Assembly (NCBI GenBank): GCA_011620045.1
Contig: WOZY01000175.1
Coordinates: forward strand, 1-5,609
Length of the DNA: 5,609 nt
Source: Mesotoga sp.
Lineage (GTDB): Bacteria > Thermotogota > Thermotogae > Petrotogales > Kosmotogaceae
Reading direction: 5' to 3'
Under the pieces are notes generated by a model, which was not told the DNA's origin, did not search any database, and was given only the letters and a program-made list of their open reading frames with translations. How positions within the stretch are numbered: the stretch's first letter is position 1; every line of letters begins with the position of its first letter. Shown piece after piece: positions 1 to 5,609 of the stretch. Both the position numbers and the translations under genes were made by a program.

Positions 1-210
1 TTGAGACCGCCAGTTTTCCGATTTGATGAGATAGCATTTGATCTTGGACTTCCAGGCAATTTCAAGTGCCTTTCTGCTCTTTGTCAGAAACACGTCTCTA
101 TCTTGTGATGCTTCACCAATTTCACTTCTAGTGCATATCTCGGTATCAAACCCCATAAGTCGAAGTTTCTTCGCCAACCTTGTCAAAGAGTCTTCGACAA
201 GAAACTTCAT
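1..210 (-). CDS. Mut7-C RNase (PIN-like) domain protein, C-terminus cut by the left window edge
   Basis: This open frame of 70 codons starts at ATG 210-208 and runs without a stop to the window edge. The N-terminus MKFLVEDSLTRLAKKLRLMG followed by FDT matches the start of Mut7-C (DUF82) proteins, whose usual form is KFLVDxMLGRLARxLRxLGYDT. VFLTKSRKAL (40-49) aligns with the family's LLTRDRxLA strand-loop, and YLIKS (60-64) with its last core strand. The family is thought to be a PIN-like ribonuclease domain; no substrate can be read from the sequence. Its ATG overlaps the rsmD stop codon (ATGA), and GGTGA just upstream, inside rsmD, can serve as ribosome binding site, so translation is probably coupled. 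Oddities: the usual first Asp is Glu6 (with Asp7 next to it), the Asp of TRD is Ser45, and the helix between FDT and VFLT is several residues short. It may therefore be catalytically altered. The family call is from memory of the consensus and is fairly secure; activity is not. Confidence 0.75.
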   Translation of the reverse strand, partial: MKFLVEDSLTRLAKKLRLMGFDTEICTRSEIGEASQDRDVFLTKSRKALEIAWKSKIKCYLIKSENWRSQ

Positions 211-764
211 TGTCTCACCATTATTGAGAATACAACGCCTGCATATTCTCTTTGATCAACAAGCTGAAACAATGAGGAAAGCTCCTTCACAGTTTTCTTC
301 TCTCTCTCTGAAGTTTCGACTATCAATTGACCCCAATGGTTTATGAGTTCGGGGTTCTGGTTCAGAACGGTAAAGAGAGGTTCAATGTATTCTTCATCGA
401 AGGGAGGGTCAGCAAATACAGTGTCAACGCCCACGCCCTGTCTGATAAGTGATGGGATGGCTCTGCGAAAGTCGGCGCAAACGATCCTCAGATTCATTGA
501 AGAATCGAGTTCATTCCTATTATCAAGAATCAAGTTGCATGCCTTCTTCGACACATCGACAGATATTACCTCTGCAGCACCTCTGCTCATAGCTTCAAAG
601 GACATTATTCCGCTTCCAGCAAAGAGATCAATGAAGGATTTCGAAGCTACGTCCACAATGTCGAAGAGGGCTTTTCTTGCCGACTGTGGTGTATATCTGG
701 TCTTTCTTCTAGCCGTTGTCTTTATCGACCTTCTCGTCCACTTTCCTCCTGTTATCGTCAACAT
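207..764 (-). CDS. rsmD: 16S rRNA (guanine(966)-N(2))-methyltransferase RsmD
   Basis: This 185-residue protein has the normal RsmD length. RsmD uses S-adenosylmethionine to methylate N2 of G966 in 16S rRNA, acting in the cytoplasm on the assembling 30S subunit. Visible hallmarks, in order: an N-terminal beta-strand with GGKW (6-9); RYTPQSARKALFDI (23-36), the counterpart of the family's RPTxxxxREALF; SAM-binding motif I DLFAGSG (46-52); the acidic end of the next strand, VDVSKKA (69-75, Asp70); CADF (96-99); and the catalytic DPPF (119-122), typical of exocyclic-amine methyltransferases. The ATG at 764-762 lies 1 nt after the recG TGA. AGAGGT (778-773) is spaced 8 nt upstream, which supports this start. 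The downstream Mut7-C gene begins in an ATGA overlap with its stop codon. Nothing looks broken. The DPPF motif also occurs in other N-methyltransferases, but length and motif layout fit RsmD well. Confidence 0.95.
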   Translation of the reverse strand: MLTITGGKWTRRSIKTTARRKTRYTPQSARKALFDIVDVASKSFIDLFAGSGIMSFEAMSRGAAEVISVDVSKKACNLILDNRNELDSSMNLRIVCADFRRAIPSLIRQGVGVDTVFADPPFDEEYIEPLFTVLNQNPELINHWGQLIVETSEREKKTVKELSSLFQLVDQREYAGVVFSIMVRQ

Positions 765-765
765 A

Positions 766-3123
766 TCATCCGACCTCTATCAAATTTACCTTTTCCGAAT
801 AAACTCTTTCCATCTCGATTCTTAGTGAGCCATGTTCAGAGAGTTCGGGATCTTCGTCAATCAGCTTTCTTGCGTCTTCTCTAGCTTTGAAAAGCAGATC
901 TCGATCAGCAACTATGTCTCCAATTCTAAACTGGGGAATTCCATGCTGTCTTAACCCAAGGAACTCTCCAGGTCCTCTCAGCTTCAGATCAAGCTCTGCA
1001 ACATCGAAGCCACTTGAGGTTGAAGCAAATTCCCTTAGCCTGGCAAGAGCTTCTTCTGAAATAGCACGATTCATAACCATTATGCAAATCGACTTGAGGC
1101 TGCTTCTTCCTACCCGTCCTCTAAGCTGGTGTAACTGGGCCATTCCGAATCTCTCAGGGTGTTCGATTACCATTACCGTTGCCGAGGGCACATCAATTCC
1201 GACCTCAACAACCGTTGTAGAAACAAGAATCATGCTCTTTTTCGTTCTGAATCTCTGCATTATCTCTTGCTTCTCTGTATCGGTGAATCTTCCGTGGAGC
1301 AGTTCAACCCCTACTCCTGGGAAGACCTGCTCTCTAAGCCTTGCAGCTTCGTCTGTTGCATTCTTGAGGTCTACTTGTTCAGATTCTTCAACAAGAGGAT
1401 ATATGAAGAAGACCTGATGTCCCATTTTCAGCTCATCTGAGATGAAGGAGTATAACTCTCGCAACCTGCTCCTGGCAAGCAGGACTGTTCTCACCGGTGA
1501 TCTTCCCTTCGGCATCGTAAGGATAGTTGAAATATCGAGATCCCCATAAGCCGTTAGGGCAAGAGTCCTTGGAATTGGTGTGGCTGTCATTACAAGACTG
1601 TCGAGAAGACTCCCCTTAGATGTCAGATTCTCTCTCTGCTTCACTCCGAATCTATGTTGCTCGTCGACTACTACAAGCCCAAGATTCTTAAATTCCACAC
1701 CATCCTGAATGAGAGAATGCGTACCAATAACCAGGTCTGTTTCTCCAGTAATCATCGCGTTTCTTACAGAGTTCTGTTCACTTCTCTTCATTGAACCGGT
1801 TAATAACGCTACTTCAATTCCAATAGGCGATAGATCTCGTTTGATTTTCTCGTAATGCTGCATCGCCAAGACCGATGTTGGAACCATGAGTGCACTCTGA
1901 TAACCTGCTTCATAATTGTCTACAATTGCCAGTTCGGCAACAAGAGTCTTTCCAGATCCGACATCACCTTGAAGTAATCGACTCATAGGCGAAGAGGCTC
2001 TCATGTCTTCCCTGATCTCATTGAAGGCTCTCACCTGGTCTTGCGTCAATTCAAAGGGTAATGATTGAATCAACTTCTTGGCAAGATCTCCACTGATATC
2101 TTTAGAAAGGCCTTGATACCGCTTCTCAATCTGCCTTCTTCTATATAGAATTGAGGTTTCGAAGAGAAAGAATTCTTCATACGCCAGAGTCTCTCGCGCT
2201 TTTCTTATTTCGAATTGGCTCTTTGGGAAATGAATTGCAACAAAGGCATGTCTCCGATCAAGGAGGTCTCTGCTCTTCACAAAAGGGAGCGGGACCAGAT
2301 CATCCAGCGATCTAACTAGGCCCAGGTTGCGCTTAATTATTCTTCTCATCATCTTCATTGAGATTCCCGAAGTCAGAGAATAGACCGGGAGAATCTCCCT
2401 AGGTACCTCCCCTTCAACTTCCTCAATTTCCGGGGAGTTCATCTCCATAGGGCCAAAAGGAGTCTTCTTGGCCAGTCCGTGAATTAGATATTCTCGCTCC
2501 TTCTTGAGCTTTTGAAGAATATAGTCCTGATTGAACCACTTCAAAAGAAGTTGACCAAAGCCGTCACTCGCTACAGCTGAGATAATCGTGTATCCAGAGA
2601 CTTTCTTGGCCGAGAAATTCAGAATTCGACCTTTCACGCTTACCTTACAATCAGGGACTATCGAGGAAATAGAGACAATTATCCTACGATCTTCATAGTC
2701 TCTTGGAAAGTAATAGATAAGATCTCCTATTGTTTCAATATCCATTCTCTTAAGTATTTTTGATCTTGCTTCACCAACAGAGTATGCGAATTTGATCGGA
2801 GTCGAGTGAGAAACAGGTCTGCCGAGAAGGGAATCGATTTCTTCGGCTGAACGCATAAGAAAGATCTTTCTCAGTTTTTCGATCATCTTAAGTCCGTTTC
2901 TCAATCTTCTGAACTTGCGATCATCCGATAAGTTGTCAATTCCTGAGAAGTACGATGTAAATTTCGGAAAGTATTCCTCAAGCGAGGCATAAGAAGAAAG
3001 CTCCTCCTTATCGACTAACGAGATGAGTTGTCTGAATTCGGGAAGAATACTTGCTTCCTTCTTCCCGGTCAAAGAAGTCTCAAAAAGCTCTTCGCATCTA
3101 TCGAGCAATTGCTCAAAGAGCAT
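766..3123 (-). CDS. recG: ATP-dependent DNA helicase RecG
   Basis: RecG is a superfamily 2 helicase that regresses stalled replication forks and migrates branched DNA. From the preferred ATG at 3123 it has 785 residues. Residues 1 to about 110 form a helical N-terminal extension absent from the roughly 690-residue E. coli type but known in Thermotoga RecG. The wedge/OB domain follows, with YYFPRDYEDRR near 137-147. The helicase core has Walker A GDVGSGKT (386-393), DEQH (487-490), TATPIPRT (513-520), STTVVEVGIDVP (635-646) and QLRGRVGR (666-673). The C-terminal segment LKLRGPGEFLGLRQHG (713-728) covers the region that couples ATP hydrolysis to translocation. All motifs look intact. The frame stays open to an ATG at 3183, but that start would put 20 extra residues inside degV. 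The 3123 ATG overlaps the degV stop as TAATG; the nearest GGGGAG (3143-3138) is 14 nt away, so initiation probably depends on reinitiation by ribosomes finishing degV. rsmD follows after 1 nt. Confidence 0.97.
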   Translation of the reverse strand: MLFEQLLDRCEELFETSLTGKKEASILPEFRQLISLVDKEELSSYASLEEYFPKFTSYFSGIDNLSDDRKFRRLRNGLKMIEKLRKIFLMRSAEEIDSLLGRPVSHSTPIKFAYSVGEARSKILKRMDIETIGDLIYYFPRDYEDRRIIVSISSIVPDCKVSVKGRILNFSAKKVSGYTIISAVASDGFGQLLLKWFNQDYILQKLKKEREYLIHGLAKKTPFGPMEMNSPEIEEVEGEVPREILPVYSLTSGISMKMMRRIIKRNLGLVRSLDDLVPLPFVKSRDLLDRRHAFVAIHFPKSQFEIRKARETLAYEEFFLFETSILYRRRQIEKRYQGLSKDISGDLAKKLIQSLPFELTQDQVRAFNEIREDMRASSPMSRLLQGDVGSGKTLVAELAIVDNYEAGYQSALMVPTSVLAMQHYEKIKRDLSPIGIEVALLTGSMKRSEQNSVRNAMITGETDLVIGTHSLIQDGVEFKNLGLVVVDEQHRFGVKQRENLTSKGSLLDSLVMTATPIPRTLALTAYGDLDISTILTMPKGRSPVRTVLLARSRLRELYSFISDELKMGHQVFFIYPLVEESEQVDLKNATDEAARLREQVFPGVGVELLHGRFTDTEKQEIMQRFRTKKSMILVSTTVVEVGIDVPSATVMVIEHPERFGMAQLHQLRGRVGRSSLKSICIMVMNRAISEEALARLREFASTSSGFDVAELDLKLRGPGEFLGLRQHGIPQFRIGDIVADRDLLFKAREDARKLIDEDPELSEHGSLRIEMERVYSEKVNLIEVG

Positions 3124-4019
3124 TATTCTATTTCTTTCTCCCCGTAGCACGCCAGCCCAAAGACTGCAGGCCCACTGTGACAAGCAATTGTGGGCCAGAT
3201 TCTGCCGCTTATAAGTTCGATCTCTTTTCTCGAAATGCCCAAATTCATCTCAATGGCTTCTACTGCTCTCTCCGTTGTTTCTTTCATTACTCCTAAGTAT
3301 TCTTCGCTTCCATAGATTGAGTATAGAGTTATCGACTTTCTTCTTTTCTCCAGAAACTCAACGATATTTGAGACCATCTCTTCTTGAAGTTTTTTCATGC
3401 CCCTAAGTTTGGCTATGGGGCTTATGAAACCCTCTTCATCCACAGAAAGAATCGGCTTGATGTTCAGCAGAGTTCCTGCAAGTCCCTGCGCCCTTCCTAT
3501 TCTGCCGTTCTTAATAAGATACTTTAGAGTGGGAACGCTGAATTCCATGAATGTGTCATCAATAATCTGGGGTACTCTTTTCATGACATCGTCGATTTTC
3601 AATCCAGACTCTGTCAGTTCGATCAACCTTTTCGCAACCAGATGGGCCCCTATAGAGACCTTCTTTGTGTCGACCACGTGTACTTCAAGTCCTTCAACCA
3701 TCTTCGAAGCCAAAATGCAAGTATCATAAACGCCGGACATCTTCGAGGAAAAGTGAATATCTAAAAGTTCCGTAAATCCCCTTGATCTTATATCATTGTA
3801 GTATTCAAGGACTTGGCCAAGAGGTGGCTGCGCTGTATGAAACTCCTTAGAGCTGTCCACAATCCTGTAGAAGACATTTTCCATGAAATCGAACTCGTCG
3901 TTATATTCCTTATCATCGATGATTACTTTCATTCCCATGAAGAAAAGCCTGTGGGACTGAACGAAATCTCTCGTGGGCGCACAACCAGAATCAATGGATA
4001 TTGCTATCAAATCCTTCAC
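3123..4019 (-). CDS. DegV family protein (fatty-acid-binding, FakB-like)
   Basis: The product has 298 residues, the usual DegV length (about 280-300). DegV proteins bind a fatty acid between two alpha/beta domains. Firmicute FakB members present it to the kinase FakA for phosphorylation; no FakA-type gene is in this window, so the partner is unknown. Visible landmarks: ISIDSGCAP (7-15), the counterpart of the usual TDSTCDLP; HTAQPP (61-66), for TSQPS; HFSSKMSGVY (89-98); VVDTKKVSIG (115-124); LIKNGRIGRAQG (168-179); LLNIKPIL (184-191); and CHSGPAVFGLA (280-290) near the C-terminus. The polar residues that usually meet the carboxylate (Thr62, the Ser91/Ser92 pair, His281) appear to be kept. 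Coordinates use GTG 4019, which overlaps the upstream stop as GTGA and has GAAGG (4027-4023) only 3 nt away. TTG 4010, three codons later, has AGGTGA at a better distance and would give 295 residues starting MIAISID. The stop overlaps the recG ATG. Confidence 0.93.
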   Translation of the reverse strand: MKDLIAISIDSGCAPTRDFVQSHRLFFMGMKVIIDDKEYNDEFDFMENVFYRIVDSSKEFHTAQPPLGQVLEYYNDIRSRGFTELLDIHFSSKMSGVYDTCILASKMVEGLEVHVVDTKKVSIGAHLVAKRLIELTESGLKIDDVMKRVPQIIDDTFMEFSVPTLKYLIKNGRIGRAQGLAGTLLNIKPILSVDEEGFISPIAKLRGMKKLQEEMVSNIVEFLEKRRKSITLYSIYGSEEYLGVMKETTERAVEAIEMNLGISRKEIELISGRIWPTIACHSGPAVFGLACYGEKEIE

Positions 4020-4021
4020 CT
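4016..4021 (-). promoter_or_regulatory. Candidate ribosome binding site that would favour a TTG start for degV
   Basis: AGGTGA followed by AGGAT and then an in-frame TTG (4010-4008) has almost the same layout as the hpt start (GGAGGTGA, AGGAA, ATG). The AGG core is 8 nt from the TTG. The competing GTG (4019-4017) lies inside this motif, as the rejected GTG does at hpt. The site favours the shorter DegV, but GTG with GAAGG 3 nt upstream and a GTGA overlap remains possible. Confidence 0.5.
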
Positions 4022-4327
4022 GCCTTCGGCGACTATTATCTCTTCTTTGTCCCCGTCGCTAACTCTCACACACCATCTACCGTCAATCAGGTCGGTTTCG
4101 AGAGAATAACCGTTTATGACAACAACCAGTGGCTCTCCGCAATCTGAACTGAACTCAAGAAGTTTCTTTGCGGAAGCCCTTACACCTCTTATAATCGAAG
4201 CTTCTAACATCAACTGAGTATTCTTTCGATTTGAACTAACTACACTCAATGCGAAGAGTGAAGTTATCGTACAAATGCTCAGAAGCAGTACAGCAAGAAC
4301 TAGTGTAACGATGTTGCCTTTCTTCAT
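4016..4327 (-). CDS. Small single-pass membrane protein with pilin-like N-terminus, function unknown
   Basis: I do not recognise this 103-residue protein. It begins MKKGN and continues with one long hydrophobic segment (about 6-31), then a polar, basic stretch (SSNRKNTQ, 31-38). A helical-looking part follows (about 39-60), and then a C-terminal part that reads as beta strands, with LVVVINGY (67-74) and GRWCVRVSDGDKEEIIV (83-99). Short basic start, hydrophobic helix and then an amphipathic helix resemble minor pseudopilins or PilX/GspK-like proteins, but the Glu at position +5 of major pilins is missing, so this is only an analogy. Charge does not settle topology, though N-in with the C-terminal part outside is likely. 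Cys63 and Cys86 would then both be outside. It is clearly a real gene: AAAGGTGA (4338-4331) precedes the ATG at 4327, its start overlaps the hpt stop as TAATG, and it sits within an overlapping operon. Its stop overlaps the degV GTG start. Confidence 0.85.
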   Translation of the reverse strand: MKKGNIVTLVLAVLLLSICTITSLFALSVVSSNRKNTQLMLEASIIRGVRASAKKLLEFSSDCGEPLVVVINGYSLETDLIDGRWCVRVSDGDKEEIIVAEGR

Positions 4328-4860
4328 TATTCACCTTTCAAGCAACCCACATAAGGAAGATTTCTATATACTTCGTCATAATCAAGTCCGTAACCGATTA
4401 TAAACTGATCACCTATCCTTTCGCCAGTGAAATCGATTTTCACTCCGTGATTGTGAATTGTCTTCTCGAATAGTGAGACGAGCTTTACGTCTGCAGGTTT
4501 CTGTTTCCAAATATAATTGATTATGTACCTGAGAGTCCCACCTGTATCAACTATGTCTTCCACCAACAGAACATAACGGTCAGTAACTGATTCATCTACC
4601 CAGGTCTTGACGCGTATTCTTCCGGTTGTAGAAGCCCCGGAATAGCTGGAAACATGGACAAAGTTATATCGTACTTTAAGCTCAAGCCTTTTCAAAAGGT
4701 CACTATAGAAATGCACCGACCCCTTCAGAATGCAAACGGCTGTTATCTCATCTGTTATAGGAGAATAGTATCTGTTAATTTCCTCAGCAAGTCTATCAAC
4801 AATTCTTCTGAGGTTTTCTTCAGAGTATAGGACTTCTATTTTAGTGGGGTCAAAGTTCAT
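4327..4860 (-). CDS. hpt: Hypoxanthine(-guanine) phosphoribosyltransferase
   Basis: This enzyme of purine salvage converts hypoxanthine (and usually guanine) plus PRPP to IMP or GMP in the cytoplasm. With the start at ATG 4860 it has 177 residues, normal for bacterial Hpt. In that numbering: ILKGS at 44-48, the family's pyrophosphate-contacting loop; SYSGASTTG (72-80), the flexible catalytic loop; the PRPP signature LLVEDIVDTGGTL (98-110), with the acidic pair Glu101/Asp102 and catalytic Asp105; SLFEKT (129-134), whose Lys133 should contact the purine; and DQFIIGYGLDYDE (151-163), including the aromatic and Asp that stack on and bind the base. The frame extends to a GTG at 4869, but that codon lies within the Shine-Dalgarno GGAGGTGA, which is placed 8 nt before ATG 4860, so the ATG is the start. 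It is the first gene of the six-gene minus-strand operon. Choice between hypoxanthine and guanine cannot be read here. Confidence 0.96.
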   Translation of the reverse strand: MNFDPTKIEVLYSEENLRRIVDRLAEEINRYYSPITDEITAVCILKGSVHFYSDLLKRLELKVRYNFVHVSSYSGASTTGRIRVKTWVDESVTDRYVLLVEDIVDTGGTLRYIINYIWKQKPADVKLVSLFEKTIHNHGVKIDFTGERIGDQFIIGYGLDYDEVYRNLPYVGCLKGE

Positions 4861-4865
4861 TTCCT

Positions 4866-4873
4866 TCACCTCC
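4866..4873 (-). promoter_or_regulatory. Strong ribosome binding site of hpt
   Basis: The minus strand carries GGAGGTGA, fully complementary to the anti-Shine-Dalgarno end of 16S rRNA. Its GGAGG core ends 8 nt before ATG 4860. The upstream in-frame GTG at 4869-4867 is part of this same site and has no room for one of its own. The site therefore fixes the hpt start at 4860. Confidence 0.9.
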
Positions 4874-4886
4874 GGGAGTCACGATA

Positions 4887-4915
4887 ATTATACCATCGCA
4901 AAAAGAGGATGAAAC
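4887..4915 (-). promoter_or_regulatory. Promoter of the hpt-recG-rsmD operon (extended -10)
   Basis: On the minus strand a perfect -10 box TATAAT (4892-4887) is preceded by TG plus one base, giving TGGTATAAT, an extended -10. The -35 position at 17-bp spacing is GTTTCA (4915-4910), a weak match to TTGACA, as is common when the -10 is extended. Transcription should start near 4880, about 20 nt before the hpt ATG, so the leader holds little beyond the ribosome binding site. No other good promoter was seen within the operon. Confidence 0.75.
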
Positions 4916-4940
4916 TATTCTCTTCGTTGAAGGCTCAAGA

Positions 4941-4969
4941 TGGAAATATTGGGCAAATTGAGTTAGAAT
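4941..4969 (+). promoter_or_regulatory. Candidate promoter of trmB
   Basis: TGGAAA (4941-4946, four of six matches to TTGACA) and TAGAAT (4964-4969, five of six to TATAAT) are separated by 17 bp on the plus strand. The start would be near 4976, giving a leader of about 60 nt before the trmB ATG. It lies back to back with the hpt promoter, with about 25 bp between the two -35 regions. This is a pattern match only; other A/T-rich hexamers in the gap fit less well. Confidence 0.45.
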
Positions 4970-5034
4970 GCTTTTTGTAACCTGACTACGATCTGGCCTA
5001 GTAACGTGGCGGATTGGTTGATCGGAGCGATGTC

Positions 5035-5609
5035 ATGAATCTCCATTACCTAAGAAATTATCTTGACGCTACTGAATTTGATTTGCCTCTGAACTTTGGC
5101 TGTATCTTTGGAAGAGATCGTGCCGTCTTTCTTGAAGTAGGATTTGGCAGCGGTGAATTTCTTGTCCAGAAGGCAGTTGAGAATCCCGGAGTAGACTTGC
5201 TGGGTGTTGAACTCTCTATGATTAGTGCTGAAAAGCTATTGAAATCACTGGCCAGGAATTCTCTGGACAACGTCCGCGTACTTCTAATCGATGCATCGTT
5301 TGCCTTGGGTAATGTAATTCCTCCTGCTTCGATTTCGGGATTGTATATGAACTTTCCCTGTCCATGGCCTAAAAAGAGGCATTCGAATCGACGCTTAAAT
5401 GATACTGCTTTTGTTGAGAGAATTGCCGCTGTCCTGAAACCAGACGGGTTCTTTCAACTGTACTCTGATTCAAAAAAGTTCGTACGCGAGATGATGTTGA
5501 GCGTAAATGAAACGAAGTTATTTGACAATCCAACTGTTGAAGAAAATCCGTCAGCCCGGGCAAAAACCAGGTACGAAAGAAAATGGTTGTCAATGGAGAA
5601 AGAGATTTT
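5035..5609 (+). CDS. trmB: tRNA (guanine-N7)-methyltransferase TrmB, C-terminus cut by the right window edge
   Basis: TrmB uses S-adenosylmethionine to form m7G at position 46 in the variable loop of tRNAs. The visible 191 codons contain the SAM motif LEVGFGSGEFL (33-43); GVELS (57-61), whose Glu should hold the SAM ribose; the family signature NFPCPWPKKRH (106-116) with RRL (119-121); VLKPDGFFQLYSD (133-145); and near the end TRYERKWLSMEKEI (178-191), the counterpart of the C-terminal TKYE motif. The frame is still open at the window edge. ATG 5035 has GGAG (5024-5027) with a 7-nt spacer; an in-frame TTG at 5014 is a weaker alternative. The N-terminus is short, with motif I beginning near residue 33. 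Odd point: the usual Asp of FPDPW is Cys109 here, although the rest of the motif is intact. The gene diverges from hpt and probably has its own promoter. Confidence 0.93.
   Translation, partial: MNLHYLRNYLDATEFDLPLNFGCIFGRDRAVFLEVGFGSGEFLVQKAVENPGVDLLGVELSMISAEKLLKSLARNSLDNVRVLLIDASFALGNVIPPASISGLYMNFPCPWPKKRHSNRRLNDTAFVERIAAVLKPDGFFQLYSDSKKFVREMMLSVNETKLFDNPTVEENPSARAKTRYERKWLSMEKEI

Noticed and set aside
343..825. Plus-strand open frame of 160 codons opposite rsmD
   Set aside because: It lies antisense to the intact rsmD and the end of recG, and its product matches no family I know.
887..1417. Plus-strand open frame of 176 codons inside recG
   Set aside because: It is antisense to the conserved helicase core and C-terminal part of recG and has a low-complexity Ser-rich translation with no recognisable motif. 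It is a shadow frame.
3124..3183. Upstream extension of recG to ATG 3183
   Set aside because: The extra 20 residues (starting MSQWACS) would lie within the conserved C-terminus of degV and do not resemble RecG. The ATG at 3123 sits in a typical TAATG coupling overlap.
4903..4924. Imperfect inverted repeat AAGAG ... CTCTT across the hpt -35 region
   Set aside because: The 5-bp arms with a 12-nt centre are within chance expectation; not enough to call an operator.
4977..5008. Near-direct repeat GTAACcTG / GTAACgTG in the hpt-trmB gap
   Set aside because: Two 8-mers with one mismatch and no further similarity around them; likely chance.
5058..5593. Minus-strand open frames of 70 and 74 codons on the right edge
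   Set aside because: Both lie antisense to trmB, whose motifs are clear, and have no supporting signals.

Overview
The window looks like bacterial chromosome with moderate GC (low-to-mid 40s percent by eye). It is densely packed and has strong GGAGGTGA-type ribosome binding sites. The long N-terminal extension of RecG, the DegV protein and the general protein style suggest a member of the Thermotogae, possibly the Kosmotoga/Mesotoga group. That is an inference from impression, not from a search.

Layout: everything from the left edge to about position 4860 is one tightly packed gene string on the minus strand. Read in the direction of transcription (right to left) it is hpt (hypoxanthine-guanine phosphoribosyltransferase), a small single-pass membrane protein of unknown function with a pilin-like N-terminus, a DegV-family fatty-acid-binding protein, recG (branched-DNA helicase), rsmD (16S rRNA m2G966 methyltransferase), and a Mut7-C-type RNase/PIN-like protein that runs off the left edge. 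Every junction is an overlap of 1 to 4 nt or a gap of 1 nt (TAATG, GTGA, TAATG, TGAtATG, ATGA). The six genes therefore very probably form one operon with translational coupling. A good extended -10 promoter (TGGTATAAT) lies just upstream of hpt and implies a leader of only about 20 nt, too short for a riboswitch.

A 174-bp divergent intergenic region (4861-5034) separates this operon from trmB (tRNA m7G46 methyltransferase), which is on the plus strand and cut by the right edge. A plausible sigma-70-type promoter for trmB lies in this gap.

Functionally the operon mixes purine salvage, lipid binding, DNA repair and rRNA modification. It reads as a housekeeping cluster rather than a dedicated pathway. 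I see no mobile element, CRISPR array, tRNA/rRNA gene or intrinsic terminator, and no convincing new biological system. The points most worth a second look are the Mut7-C protein with apparently lost acidic active-site residues, the uncharacterised membrane protein, and a Cys in place of the usual Asp in the FPDPW motif of TrmB.
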